35,047 bases of DNA from HK-STAS-PATE-2 sp046350895 (GTDB taxonomy: Bacteria; Patescibacteriota; Patescibacteriia; 2-12-FULL-60-25): contig JAXLZL010000006.1 of the NCBI GenBank assembly GCA_046350895.1, positions 1-35,047 of the forward strand, given 5' to 3'. Positions 14,791 through 22,282 of this stretch are shown one piece after another; position 1 is the stretch's first letter; every line of letters starts with the position of its first letter. The notes beneath the pieces were generated by a model, which was not told the origin of the DNA, searched no databases, and saw only the letters and a list, made by a program, of their open reading frames with translations. A program made the translations under genes and the position numbers.

Positions 14791-14837
14791 TGAGGCCTCC
14801 TGCCACATATTGCAGCTCTACAAAGGACCAAAAAGAG

Positions 14838-14865
14838 CTTATAACAAAATATGAGAAAAATGCAA
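14838..14865 (-). promoter_or_regulatory. Promoter of the 14308/13749 gene pair
   Basis: TTGCAT (14860-14865), 16-bp spacer, TATAAG (14838-14843), in an AT-rich intergenic stretch. The leader of about 40 nt contains the AGGAGG site. Confidence 0.6.
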
Positions 14866-14915
14866 GTTATTTACTTACAAGGCGTTTTATGGTGATCTGC
14901 TCGACGGAGGAAGAC

Positions 14916-15317
14916 ATGGCCAAGCATAGCCCGGATGCGATCAGGCAGCACCGTGATGAAATCCTTTCCATCAAGTCCGCGCTGAGCGACGAAGCCAGAA
15001 ACAGCCCCGTCCTCAATCGTCTCTTGATACCCGGTATTTCGAGCTTGAATCGCTATCGCGCAGAATCGCCCCAAGAGGCGATTGAAACATTAAAAACCAT
15101 CGATACAGCGAGAACATCGCTTGAAAACGCACGTTCGTCCCTTGTTGACGAATGGAACAGACGAAACGGTGAGACATCAAAACTTCCCAGTCCTGCCGTT
15201 AAAGAACGAATGAGAAAAGTTAGGACATTGCTTGGTGACGCTTGGCTGAAGGTGATGATGCATTTCACTGACGGCATCAAATATGATCCCAAGACTGATA
15301 CCTACTCTGTAATCTGA
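14916..15317 (+). CDS. Orphan helical protein, unknown function
   Basis: I do not recognise this protein. From the ATG at 14916, preceded by GGAGG with 5-nt spacing, it has 133 aa. It is predicted almost entirely helical and charged (AIRQHRDEILSIKSAL, AIETLKTIDTARTSLENA), compatible with a small helical bundle or coiled coil. There are no cysteines or membrane segments. A nearby in-frame ATG at 14889 has a weaker site. It is divergent from the 14790 gene across about 125 bp. I see no clear plus-strand promoter there. A strong terminator follows the stop codon immediately. Confidence 0.75.
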   Translation: MAKHSPDAIRQHRDEILSIKSALSDEARNSPVLNRLLIPGISSLNRYRAESPQEAIETLKTIDTARTSLENARSSLVDEWNRRNGETSKLPSPAVKERMRKVRTLLGDAWLKVMMHFTDGIKYDPKTDTYSVI

Positions 15318-15343
15318 ACCGTCACACTCTGTGGCGGTTTTTT
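15318..15343 (+). terminator. Terminator of the 14916-15317 gene
   Basis: Stem ACCGTCACA / TGTGGCGGT (one T·G pair) with loop CTC, then a run of T. It begins on the base after the stop codon. Confidence 0.85.
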
Positions 15344-15349
15344 GATGCG

Positions 15350-15372
15350 AAATCACGCTTGTAGGCGTGATT
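15350..15372 (-). terminator. Terminator of the 15398-15691 gene
   Basis: Perfect 9-bp stem AAATCACGC / GCGTGATTT with a short loop, downstream of the minus-strand gene. The T-tract is short and the hairpin is probably bidirectional. Confidence 0.55.
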
Positions 15373-15397
15373 TTCAGAAGGACGAACGGTTGAGATG

Positions 15398-15691
15398 TCA
15401 GGCGCTCTCGGCGAGACGATTGGCGATCCATGACAATTCGTCGCGGATCTTGCACAAGTCGAGCATGGCCGGTGCCGTCGTGCTCCACACCGAACTCAAG
15501 TCGGCATAGACCGCATCGAGCATCGCCACTTGGGCGGGCAGGTCGAGCTGAGAAAAACCCTTGAGCCGCTCGATGGCAGACTCGATGATCGGCCTATCGT
15601 TGAAGCTGCTGCCAATATGGCTCTGCAGTTTGATCGCCAGATGACTGACGCGTTGTGCCGCGCTATCGACGGCAGTGTTACGAATGCTCAT
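15398..15691 (-). CDS. Small orphan helical protein
   Basis: I do not recognise this protein. The 97 aa are almost all helix-forming, with no cysteine cluster other than one central Cys and no membrane segment. The start is very secure: AGGAGGTGAT, an extended match to the anti-Shine-Dalgarno, precedes the ATG. A -10-like TATACA lies about 50 nt upstream, after the purC terminator. The gene is GC-rich compared with pgi or ftsI by eye. It forms the right edge of the orphan island and is followed by its own hairpin terminator. Confidence 0.75.
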   Translation of the reverse strand: MSIRNTAVDSAAQRVSHLAIKLQSHIGSSFNDRPIIESAIERLKGFSQLDLPAQVAMLDAVYADLSSVWSTTAPAMLDLCKIRDELSWIANRLAESA

Positions 15692-15739
15692 GTATCACCT
15701 CCTGTGTTACTACATGGCTGGATTCAAGTGTATACAGAA

Positions 15740-15771
15740 AACCCGCCGATCACCAGGGTGACAGGCGGGTT
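15740..15771 (-). terminator. Terminator of purC
   Basis: Stem CCCGCC / GGCGGG plus inner TCAC / GTGA around a CCTG loop, followed by TTTTC on the minus strand, 7 nt after the purC stop. Confidence 0.8.
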
Positions 15772-15778
15772 ATTCAGA

Positions 15779-16765
15779 TCAGGCAGCGATGCCCATGAAC
15801 TTCTGTTGATAGGCCTCGAGGTCGTGGCCCGTCAGCCGGTAGAAGATGTGCCGGTACAGCTCGACGGCGCCGTTGATGATGTCTTCGGGGACCTCTTGGG
15901 CATGCACCCAAGCGACGTCCTCCGCGACCAGCGGATCACGCTTGTTGATGCCGGCACCGATCCCCCATTCGCGCACGTACTGCTTGTCGAACGAGGGCGG
16001 ACTCTTGCGCTTCTCGCTCTTCTGCATCGTCTGCCACACTTCGACGTCCCAGTAGCGGGACGAATCGGGCGTGGCGACCTCGTCACCGAGCACGAGTGCA
16101 CAGTCGTTGTCCCTGTCTTCACCGAACTCGAACTTGGTATCGGCGAGGATGATGCCGCGTTCGTGCGCGAACTGCTGCATGAGCGAGAAGATCTGGATCG
16201 AAGTCCGCTCGATGTCGAAGCCATGCTCGTCGGCGACGATGTCAGCAGTGACATGCTCGTCATGACCGACATCAGCCTTGGTGGTGGGCGTGAAGAGCAG
16301 ATACGGCAACTTATCGCCATCCTGCAAACCCTTGGGCAAACGATGCCCGCAGACCTGCTGCGTCTCGTTGTAGGCCTTGAGGCCGGTGCCGGTGAGACAG
16401 TTGCGCACGATCGCCTCGATGGGGATCATGTCGAGCTTCTTCACCACGGTCGCCCGCGCCTGCAGATCGGCATTGCCGACGAGGTTCTTGGGCAGATATG
16501 CGTCGATGCCGCTTCCTGCCGCGATGAGATCGTTCTCGACCACGTCGCCGAGTTTGCTGCGCCGAAGTGATTGGTCGCCGTGAGGAAGTACGCTTCTTGG
16601 GCACCTCAGCCGCGAGGACGAAGTCGAAGATACTGACGCGGTCGCTGGCGACCACGAACAGTTTGTCGTCGTGTCCGGGCAAGGCATAGGTGTCACGCAC
16701 CTTGCCGCGCCGAGCAATTCGAGGCCCTGGATGGTCGTGAAAGCGTTCGGGGGCAATTGGGGCAT
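15779..16765 (-). pseudogene. purC: SAICAR synthetase PurC with three apparent one-base losses
   Basis: PurC is the phosphoribosylaminoimidazole-succinocarboxamide synthase of purine synthesis. The frame from ATG 16765 (AGGA 7 nt upstream) starts correctly with TTIQGLELLG. It loses phase at about 16706 and regains the true sequence from SKLGDVVENDL onward. In between, GKVRDTYAL and SDRVSIFDFVL are read in a second frame and YFLTATNHF in a third. Three one-base losses (about 16706, 16598 and 16566) explain everything and cancel out. The rest is typical PurC, with PIEAIVRNCLTGTG, FTPTTKADVGHDEH and DTKFEFGED. Restored length is about 329 aa, close to the long type. Consensus error or a decaying gene are both possible. 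The gene looks GC-richer than its neighbours. Confidence 0.88.
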
Positions 16766-16803
16766 CGTTCAGTCCTGGGTTGGGGTTGAAATGAACCGCC
16801 GTG

Positions 16804-16832
16804 ACAGTAAGTATAATAATGCAAACAGTCAA
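16804..16832 (-). promoter_or_regulatory. Promoter of purC
   Basis: TTGACT (16827-16832), 17-bp spacer, TACTGT (16804-16809), starting directly after the tRNA-Glu terminator. Confidence 0.6.
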
Positions 16833-16835
16833 TAC

Positions 16836-16866
16836 AAAAGACCGTCGCAAATGCGACGGTCTTTTT
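16836..16866 (-). terminator. Terminator of tRNA-Glu
   Basis: Stem AAGACCGTCGCA / TGCGACGGTCTT with a very short loop and T-tract on the minus strand, 2 nt after the CCA end. A/T tracts on both sides could make it bidirectional. Confidence 0.88.
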
Positions 16867-16868
16867 GG

Positions 16869-16941
16869 TGGTGCCAAGGGGGAATCGAACCCCCATTTTT
16901 CCCCGTGAGAGGGGGATGTCCTGGCCATTAAACGATGAGGC
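16869..16941 (-). tRNA. tRNA-Glu (CTC) with a defective-looking acceptor stem
   Basis: The minus-strand tRNA has anticodon loop CTCTCAC on stem TCCCC/GGGGA, so the anticodon is CTC for GAG codons. The T-arm GGGGG-TTCGATT-CCCCC and CCA end are clear. However, the 5' acceptor strand GCCTCA should face TGAGGC, and only TTGGC is present between the T-arm and ACCA. The gene is 73 nt, 2-3 nt short. Either two bases are missing from the consensus or the gene is degenerate. It begins 2 nt after the murF-like stop and likely shares that transcript. Confidence 0.8.
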
Positions 16942-16942
16942 C

Positions 16943-18286
16943 TTATTGGACCCACTTGCCCTCTTGGCGACCCAAGAGCTCTTTGGCACGAAGTGGCTCA
17001 GCCATGAGTTCTTTGATGACGCGCTCCATGCGGACGCCTTTTGTCGCAAGGGCACCCTGTGAAGCCTTGGCGAGGACGATGTCCCCTGGCTTGATCAGGT
17101 CTTGGATAAAGAGGCCGGCTTCTGGCGTGTCTTCAATGACGTGGACGCGCTCAGCAGGCAAACCGCCAGCCAAAGCACCATCCTTCATAGCGTGCGCGAA
17201 TATACCACAAACGACCAAAACGTCAACGTTAGCACGGGCCGCTTCACGGCCGATTCGGCGGTGCATTTCTTCAGCGCGGTCACCTAATTCTCGGTTTTCA
17301 CCAAGACAAGCGATTTTTTTCTGGCCAAGCTTTACTTCAAGAGAAGCGAGGTCGCGCAAGGCCGAAATCGTGCTCGAAGGCGCCGCATTATAAGAGTCAT
17401 CAAACAACGTCGTCTGTTTGATGCCGGGCAAAATACGCGTACGGCCAGGCATGGCTTCAAAATAGCGCGTGATATGTTGCAATTGTTCTTCAGGTAAATC
17501 TAATGCCACGACAACGCCGGCGGCGGCACAAGCAGCATAAGCAATCGACGTGCCAAAGACGCCTTCAAAAAACAAACGCACCGGCTTTTGGTAACACTCA
17601 AGCACGACTTCAACGCCGGTCGGCACAATGCCGTTCTCGGATTCGGTTGAAATGATCTTTTTTGAAATGAGGCGAATGTCTGCACCTTCGTTCTCACCGA
17701 ATCCGAGCGTATGCACGGCCGAGAGATGGCGCATGGCATAGACACGGTTATCGTCCGCATTCAATACGGCGATGCCACCGGGCCTTAAAGCTTTTACCAA
17801 GGTGGATTTTTCTTCGGCTACCGCATCCGCAGACGGATAATACTGGACATGCACCGGCGCCAAATCCCCATCAATGGGCGCAACACCCGTTACGATCGAT
17901 ATATCTGGAGGAGCGATCTTGGTGAGGTGGGCTAAATCCCCTGGCTTATCAGCACCCATTTCAAGCACAAGAATATCGGCTTTCAGCGTCCATAAACCGA
18001 GCCGCGCAAACAGCGCTTTGCCCAAAACGCGCGTCCAAGAAAAGAAATTTTTACCCGGATAATCCTGCTCGCCAAAAACCGTCAGCGGCAAACCGAGCTC
18101 ATTATTGAAATTCTTTTTAGAAACCACGACGCGAAGTTTACCCTCAGGATCATGAAGGGCGGCGGCCACCATTTGGCGCGTTGTCGTCTTGCCAACGGAT
18201 CCGGTGATACCGATCACCGTCGGTTGCGCCTGGCGAATGGCCGCAGCGGCACCGGTTGCAAGAAGGGTCTCAAAGAAGTTTGGCAT
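16943..18286 (-). CDS. murF: MurF-like UDP-MurNAc-tripeptide:D-Ala-D-Ala ligase lacking the N-terminal domain
   Basis: This is a Mur ligase that would add D-Ala-D-Ala to the UDP-MurNAc-tripeptide in the cytoplasm. The 447-aa protein has the P-loop TGSVGKTTT already at residues 28-36, whereas E. coli MurF has about 100 residues before it, so the UDP-binding N-terminal domain is missing. The central ligase domain has KKNFNNELGLPLTV, ILVLEMGAD and LNADDNRVYAMR. The C-terminal domain begins near TLFDDSYNAAPSS and contains CLGENRELG. An insertion with FFSWTRVLGKALFARLGL after the P-loop region is hydrophobic. It follows the PBP gene by 27 nt and probably shares its operon. Confidence 0.88.
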   Translation of the reverse strand: MPNFFETLLATGAAAAIRQAQPTVIGITGSVGKTTTRQMVAAALHDPEGKLRVVVSKKNFNNELGLPLTVFGEQDYPGKNFFSWTRVLGKALFARLGLWTLKADILVLEMGADKPGDLAHLTKIAPPDISIVTGVAPIDGDLAPVHVQYYPSADAVAEEKSTLVKALRPGGIAVLNADDNRVYAMRHLSAVHTLGFGENEGADIRLISKKIISTESENGIVPTGVEVVLECYQKPVRLFFEGVFGTSIAYAACAAAGVVVALDLPEEQLQHITRYFEAMPGRTRILPGIKQTTLFDDSYNAAPSSTISALRDLASLEVKLGQKKIACLGENRELGDRAEEMHRRIGREAARANVDVLVVCGIFAHAMKDGALAGGLPAERVHVIEDTPEAGLFIQDLIKPGDIVLAKASQGALATKGVRMERVIKELMAEPLRAKELLGRQEGKWVQ

Positions 18287-18313
18287 AAGAGCTTTTATCT
18301 CACCACGAGGGTT

Positions 18314-20155
18314 TTAAGGCTGCAAGATTGCCGGCGTAGCCGTTGTTGAAGAGGCAGTTGGGATGGGAGGAAGTTCTTTTTTGACGTATGGGCGTTCTGG
18401 CGGAACCTGCAAATACGAGAGCAGAAAAGTTGCCATCTCTCCAAATACCGGAGCGGCGGACGATTCGGCAAATTGAACCGTGCGCGGTTTTACGATCTTG
18501 ACCAACATCACAAAACGCGGATTCTCGACCGGGGCATAACCGGCAAACGAGCCGATGGTCGCATCTTCAAGATACCCGCCGCGCGGGTCAGGGATCTGGG
18601 CCGTACCGGTTTTGCCGGCGACATAATAACCTGGCACCGCGGCATGTTTGCCGTGGCCGTTTTCAACTACTCCGACCAACATGCCACCGATCAAGCGCGA
18701 CGTGCGAGGAGATACCACTTGGCGCACTTGTTGGATGGGTGTTGTGATTTTTGTCCCATCAGGTTTAATCACCTCTTTCACCAAATGCGGTTTCATGAGC
18801 ATCCCGTTGTTTGCCAATGCACCATAGGCAGCCAACATCTGAATCGGCGTTACCGAGATGCCTTGGCCGAATGAAGTCGTAGCGGCATAAATTTGGCCTT
18901 TTTTGTCGAGTGGACGCGTGTCGCCATCTGCTTCGGCCGCCACTTCAATGCCTGTCTTTTGGCCAAAACCAAAATTACGCACATAATTTTTAAACACGTC
19001 TTTACCAAGCAAACGCTGCACAAAAATCGTACCGGTATTCAGCGACTCTTCAAGCACCTGGGTCATGGTTTGGATGCCATGGGCTTTTTTGTCCGAATTG
19101 CGAATGGTGAACGTATCGATCTTTTCTTCGCCTTTGTCTTCATAGGTTGTACTTGGCGTGATTTTATCAGCGTCGATGCCGGCAGCAAGCGTAAATGCCT
19201 TGAACGTTGAGCCTGGCTCGAACTCTACAAAAGTAGCGGGATTATTCAGCACGCCCACATCTTCAATCTTGCGATAGTTGGCCGGATCATAATCAGGGGC
19301 ACTGCACATGGCCCAGACTTCGCCGGTTTTTGGGTCCATAACGGTAATGCTCGCACTGTCAGCCTGATACTGTTTTACGGCCTCTGCAGCGCGACGGCAT
19401 GCCTCATACTGCATGGTGCGATCAAGGGTCAATACAACATCTGAACCGTCCGTTGCATATGAGAGGTCCGTGGTGCCGATGCTGAGGCGGCGGCCCTTGG
19501 CATCCTTTTCGATCAAGAGCGATCCATATGTGCCAGAAAGCTCTTTGTCCATCGCGCCTTCGACGCCGTACTTACCTACGCGTTTGCCGGCATCATCGGT
19601 ACCGACAAAGCCAAAAACATGGCCGCCCATGCCTGGTTCAGGATAAAAACGCGCTAACACTTTATTGGTGCCGATACCTGGGATATTCAGGGCTTTTATT
19701 TGATCACTCTTATCCGCATCAACCTCGCGTGCCAAAACAGCGTAGGTCGTCGTTGGCGATAGAAACTTTGCCAACAGCTCTTCTGCCGGCACACCAATGA
19801 TTGGAGAAAGCGCTACCGCCGTTGATGATGCCTGGTCTTCTTTCATCTCGCGCTTGATCATGAACACTTGCCGAACGTCGCGGTCTTTGGCAACAGGATG
19901 CATGGTTTGGTCAAAGCGGTCTTGCACGAACAAGGTGCCGCGTCTCGGTACTAATTGCGCCTGTACTTCATGCTGGTCAGAAGCCAGTATTTTATAAGTC
20001 TTACCCTCAACGACTTGCAGCTGAAACATTCTGCCCACGATCACCAACCCCAAAACGCAAAAAAACCCCGTTACCAACCATAAACGGCCGACAAAGGTCG
20101 GTTCACTTGAAGATTTGGCGGGTTTTATTGAATAAACGTTTCTCGATGGACGCAT
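18314..20155 (-). CDS. ftsI: Penicillin-binding protein, FtsI/PBP2-like peptidoglycan transpeptidase
   Basis: This is a class B PBP that cross-links peptidoglycan at the division site or side wall. The 613-aa protein (from ATG 20155) has a short cytoplasmic tail and one membrane anchor (LWLVTGFFCVLGLVIVGRMF, about residues 25-44). A dimerisation/pedestal domain follows. The transpeptidase domain has STFK (SxxK, in FEPGSTFKAFTLAAG), SLN (in EESLNTGTIF) and KTGT (in VAGKTGTAQIPD). A Pro/Thr-rich C-terminal tail closes it. The ATG at 20164 overlaps the TATAAT -10, so the ATG at 20155, 7 nt after the -10, is chosen and the mRNA is predicted leaderless. Confidence 0.94.
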   Translation of the reverse strand: MRPSRNVYSIKPAKSSSEPTFVGRLWLVTGFFCVLGLVIVGRMFQLQVVEGKTYKILASDQHEVQAQLVPRRGTLFVQDRFDQTMHPVAKDRDVRQVFMIKREMKEDQASSTAVALSPIIGVPAEELLAKFLSPTTTYAVLAREVDADKSDQIKALNIPGIGTNKVLARFYPEPGMGGHVFGFVGTDDAGKRVGKYGVEGAMDKELSGTYGSLLIEKDAKGRRLSIGTTDLSYATDGSDVVLTLDRTMQYEACRRAAEAVKQYQADSASITVMDPKTGEVWAMCSAPDYDPANYRKIEDVGVLNNPATFVEFEPGSTFKAFTLAAGIDADKITPSTTYEDKGEEKIDTFTIRNSDKKAHGIQTMTQVLEESLNTGTIFVQRLLGKDVFKNYVRNFGFGQKTGIEVAAEADGDTRPLDKKGQIYAATTSFGQGISVTPIQMLAAYGALANNGMLMKPHLVKEVIKPDGTKITTPIQQVRQVVSPRTSRLIGGMLVGVVENGHGKHAAVPGYYVAGKTGTAQIPDPRGGYLEDATIGSFAGYAPVENPRFVMLVKIVKPRTVQFAESSAAPVFGEMATFLLSYLQVPPERPYVKKELPPIPTASSTTATPAILQP

Positions 20156-20162
20156 TGGCGTC

Positions 20163-20171
20163 ATTATAGCA
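20163..20171 (-). promoter_or_regulatory. Extended -10 promoter of ftsI-murF
   Basis: TGC-TATAAT, a perfect extended -10, 7 nt before the ATG at 20155. No good -35 is visible. Confidence 0.65.
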
Positions 20172-20192
20172 TGAACCCACCCGCATCAGAAC

Positions 20193-21443
20193 CTACCAAA
20201 ACTTCTTGTTTTTCAAGCGATCTGGCAAAAAATCCTGCTTAGCGCTCGGGTCTTCTGGCGTATAAATATAGCCTTTGCCATAGCCCAGGTCTTTCATGAG
20301 CGAGGTTGGTGCATTGCGGATATGAAGCGGCACTCCATCATTCGGATTCTCTTTCACTTCTTTTGCTGCTTCGCCATAGGCCCGGTAGGCATCAATGGAC
20401 TTTGGAGCACGTGCCAAATAGCCAACAAGGTGTGCCAGGTTGACCGAGCACTCAGGCATGCCGATAAAATGACATGCCTGGTAAGCGGCAACAGCCAATA
20501 CAAGCGCCTGCGAGTCCGCCAACCCGACATCTTCAGAAGCAAAGCGCACCAGTCGACGCGCTACATAAAGCGGATCCGCACCCGCCTCAAGCATGCGCGC
20601 GAGCCAATAGACAGCGGCGTTCTCATCATGCCCTCGCAATGATTTGTGCAGTGCAGAAATGAGATTGTAATGTTCTTCGCCTTGTTTGTCATACGCAAGA
20701 AATCCTTTTTGCAACAAATCTTCGAGTTCTTCGGTAGAGAGTGTCTTGTCGCCTTTTGGGGTGCTTGCCGCAGATTTAATCAACATCTCAAGCACGGTGA
20801 GCGCTTGTCGCACGTCGCCATCGGCCAAAACAGCCACGCGTTTCAACAAAGGGCCCTCAACGGCAATGGCAATTTTTCGCGCACGCCGTTCTTCATCGAC
20901 GGCGCGGATGAGCACCTCCTCAAGGTCTTCTGCTTCAACGCGTTCAAACACAAAAACCTTTGAGCGGGACAACAAAGCGCGGTTCACTTCAAAACTCGGA
21001 TTCTCGGTCGTCGCGCCAATCAAAATCACATTGCCGCGTTCAACAGCAGGCAAAAGCGCATCTTGTTGTGATTTGTTTAAACGGTGGATCTCGTCAATAA
21101 ATAAGATAGTGCGGATTTGGTGCCACTTCAGGTCTGATTCAGACGCCTTCAACACTTCTCGGATTTCAGGCACGCCAGAAAGTACGGCCGACATCTCAAC
21201 GAACTTAGACGCAGTCACCGTGGCGATAAAACGAGCTAAAGACGTCTTGCCGGTGCCAGGCGGCCCCCAAAATATCATTGAAGACAAGTCATCAGCCTCG
21301 ATCATGCGGCGCAATGAGGCATTTTTACCGACGAGCTTCTTTTGGCCAACAAATTCGTCAAAGGTTTTTGGACGCATGCGTTCAGCCAACGGTCTCCACC
21401 GCTGGTCTCGGTTCATGGCAGCCAGATCAAACAAATCGGTCAT
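20193..21443 (-). CDS. rarA: Replication-associated recombination protein RarA (MgsA) AAA+ ATPase
   Basis: This clamp-loader-like AAA+ ATPase acts at stalled forks and single-strand/double-strand junctions. From ATG 21443 it has 416 aa. The family start PLAERMRPKTFDEFVGQ is followed by Walker A WGPPGTGKTS, Walker B LFIDEIHRLNKSQQDALLP and sensor 1 LIGATTENPSF. An Arg-finger region and the C-terminal tetramerisation domain (GHDENAAVYWLARMLEAGAD, RRLVRFASEDVGLAD) are present. Longer starts up to 21506 are in frame, but the promoter -10 TAGGAT (21451-21456) sits 7 nt before 21443, so that ATG is preferred and a leaderless mRNA is predicted. Divergent from xthA. Confidence 0.95.
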   Translation of the reverse strand: MTDLFDLAAMNRDQRWRPLAERMRPKTFDEFVGQKKLVGKNASLRRMIEADDLSSMIFWGPPGTGKTSLARFIATVTASKFVEMSAVLSGVPEIREVLKASESDLKWHQIRTILFIDEIHRLNKSQQDALLPAVERGNVILIGATTENPSFEVNRALLSRSKVFVFERVEAEDLEEVLIRAVDEERRARKIAIAVEGPLLKRVAVLADGDVRQALTVLEMLIKSAASTPKGDKTLSTEELEDLLQKGFLAYDKQGEEHYNLISALHKSLRGHDENAAVYWLARMLEAGADPLYVARRLVRFASEDVGLADSQALVLAVAAYQACHFIGMPECSVNLAHLVGYLARAPKSIDAYRAYGEAAKEVKENPNDGVPLHIRNAPTSLMKDLGYGKGYIYTPEDPSAKQDFLPDRLKNKKFW

Positions 21444-21450
21444 ATCCACC

Positions 21451-21479
21451 ATCCTATCGAACAGAAAACGAACGTGCAA
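21451..21479 (-). promoter_or_regulatory. Promoter of rarA
   Basis: TTGCAC (21474-21479), 17-bp spacer, TAGGAT (21451-21456), exactly 7 nt before ATG 21443. Confidence 0.65.
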
Positions 21480-21493
21480 ATCGCCTGAGGCTT

Positions 21494-21502
21494 TGTTATG
21501 AT
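21494..21502 (+). promoter_or_regulatory. Extended -10 promoter of xthA
   Basis: TGT-TATGAT, with -10 at 21497-21502, exactly 6 nt before the ATG at 21509. The -35 position (GTGCAA) is weak. Confidence 0.6.
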
Positions 21503-21508
21503 CCATCC

Positions 21509-22282
21509 ATGCCTAAAAAAATGACTTTGGTTTCGTGGAACGTGAACGGCATCCGTGCCGTCGAGAAAAAAGGCTTTCTTGATTGGTTTCATGCCTCCGG
21601 CTATGACGTTATCTGCCTTCAAGAAACAAAGGCCCATGTTGAACAGCTCTCTGCCGCCCTCGTCCATCCTGACGGCTACGAGTCCTATTGGAGTTCGGCA
21701 GTACGCAAAGGCTACAGCGGCACAGCCATCTATACCCGCGTCTCACCCATCTTTGCCCAAACGAGTTTTGGCGACCCTTTCTTAGACGGTGAGGGCCGCA
21801 TCATTTTGTTGGAGTTTGAAAAATTCTACCTGTTTAACGTGTACTTTCCCAATGGCGGTTCTGGTGATGAACGCTTGAAATTCAAGCTTGAATTCTATCG
21901 TCGTTTCTTGACTTTGATCGAAGGCTACCGCAAAAAGAAGCCGATTGTTGTCTGTGGCGACGTGAATACTGCCCATACCGAAATAGATCTTGCCCGTCCA
22001 AAAGAAAATGCCAAAGTCAGCGGCTTCATGCCGATCGAGTGCGAATGGGTTGAAAAACTCATCAAGACCGGCTATGTCGACACCTTTAGAATGTTTGAAA
22101 AAGAAGGCGGCCATTATTCATGGTGGGACATGAAAAGCGGCGCACGTGCCAGAAATGTCGGCTGGAGAATCGACTACTTCTTTGTGTCTGAAGAGTTGAA
22201 GAAGAACGTGAAAAAAGCCTGGATCAACCCAGAGAAAGACGGTTCTGACCATTGCCCGGTAGGCATTGAACTCTCGCTTTAA
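21509..22282 (+). CDS. xthA: Exodeoxyribonuclease III / AP endonuclease
   Basis: This EEP-fold enzyme cuts at abasic sites in base excision repair and degrades 3' ends. The 257-aa protein has VSWNVNGIRAVEKKG (first metal-site Asn), ICLQETKAH (metal Glu), GYSGTAIYTR, VYFPNGGSGDERLKFK, CGDVNTAHTEIDLA (catalytic Asp/Asn), WWDMKSGARARNVGWRIDYFFVS and SDHCPVGIE (catalytic Asp-His). In-frame upstream codons lie opposite rarA and were excluded because a -10 sits 6 nt before ATG 21509. Its stop codon overlaps the stop of the convergent 22279-22920 gene. Confidence 0.96.
   Translation: MPKKMTLVSWNVNGIRAVEKKGFLDWFHASGYDVICLQETKAHVEQLSAALVHPDGYESYWSSAVRKGYSGTAIYTRVSPIFAQTSFGDPFLDGEGRIILLEFEKFYLFNVYFPNGGSGDERLKFKLEFYRRFLTLIEGYRKKKPIVVCGDVNTAHTEIDLARPKENAKVSGFMPIECEWVEKLIKTGYVDTFRMFEKEGGHYSWWDMKSGARARNVGWRIDYFFVSEELKKNVKKAWINPEKDGSDHCPVGIELSL

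Noticed and set aside
15530..16570. Long plus-strand reading frame of 346 codons
   Set aside because: It is antisense to purC and the 15398-15691 gene, with no ribosome site and no known motifs; GC-rich DNA gives long shadow frames.
20686..21501. 271-codon plus-strand frame opposite rarA
   Set aside because: Its sequence is Ser/Arg/Thr-rich, typical of an antisense shadow, and rarA is clearly real with all motifs.
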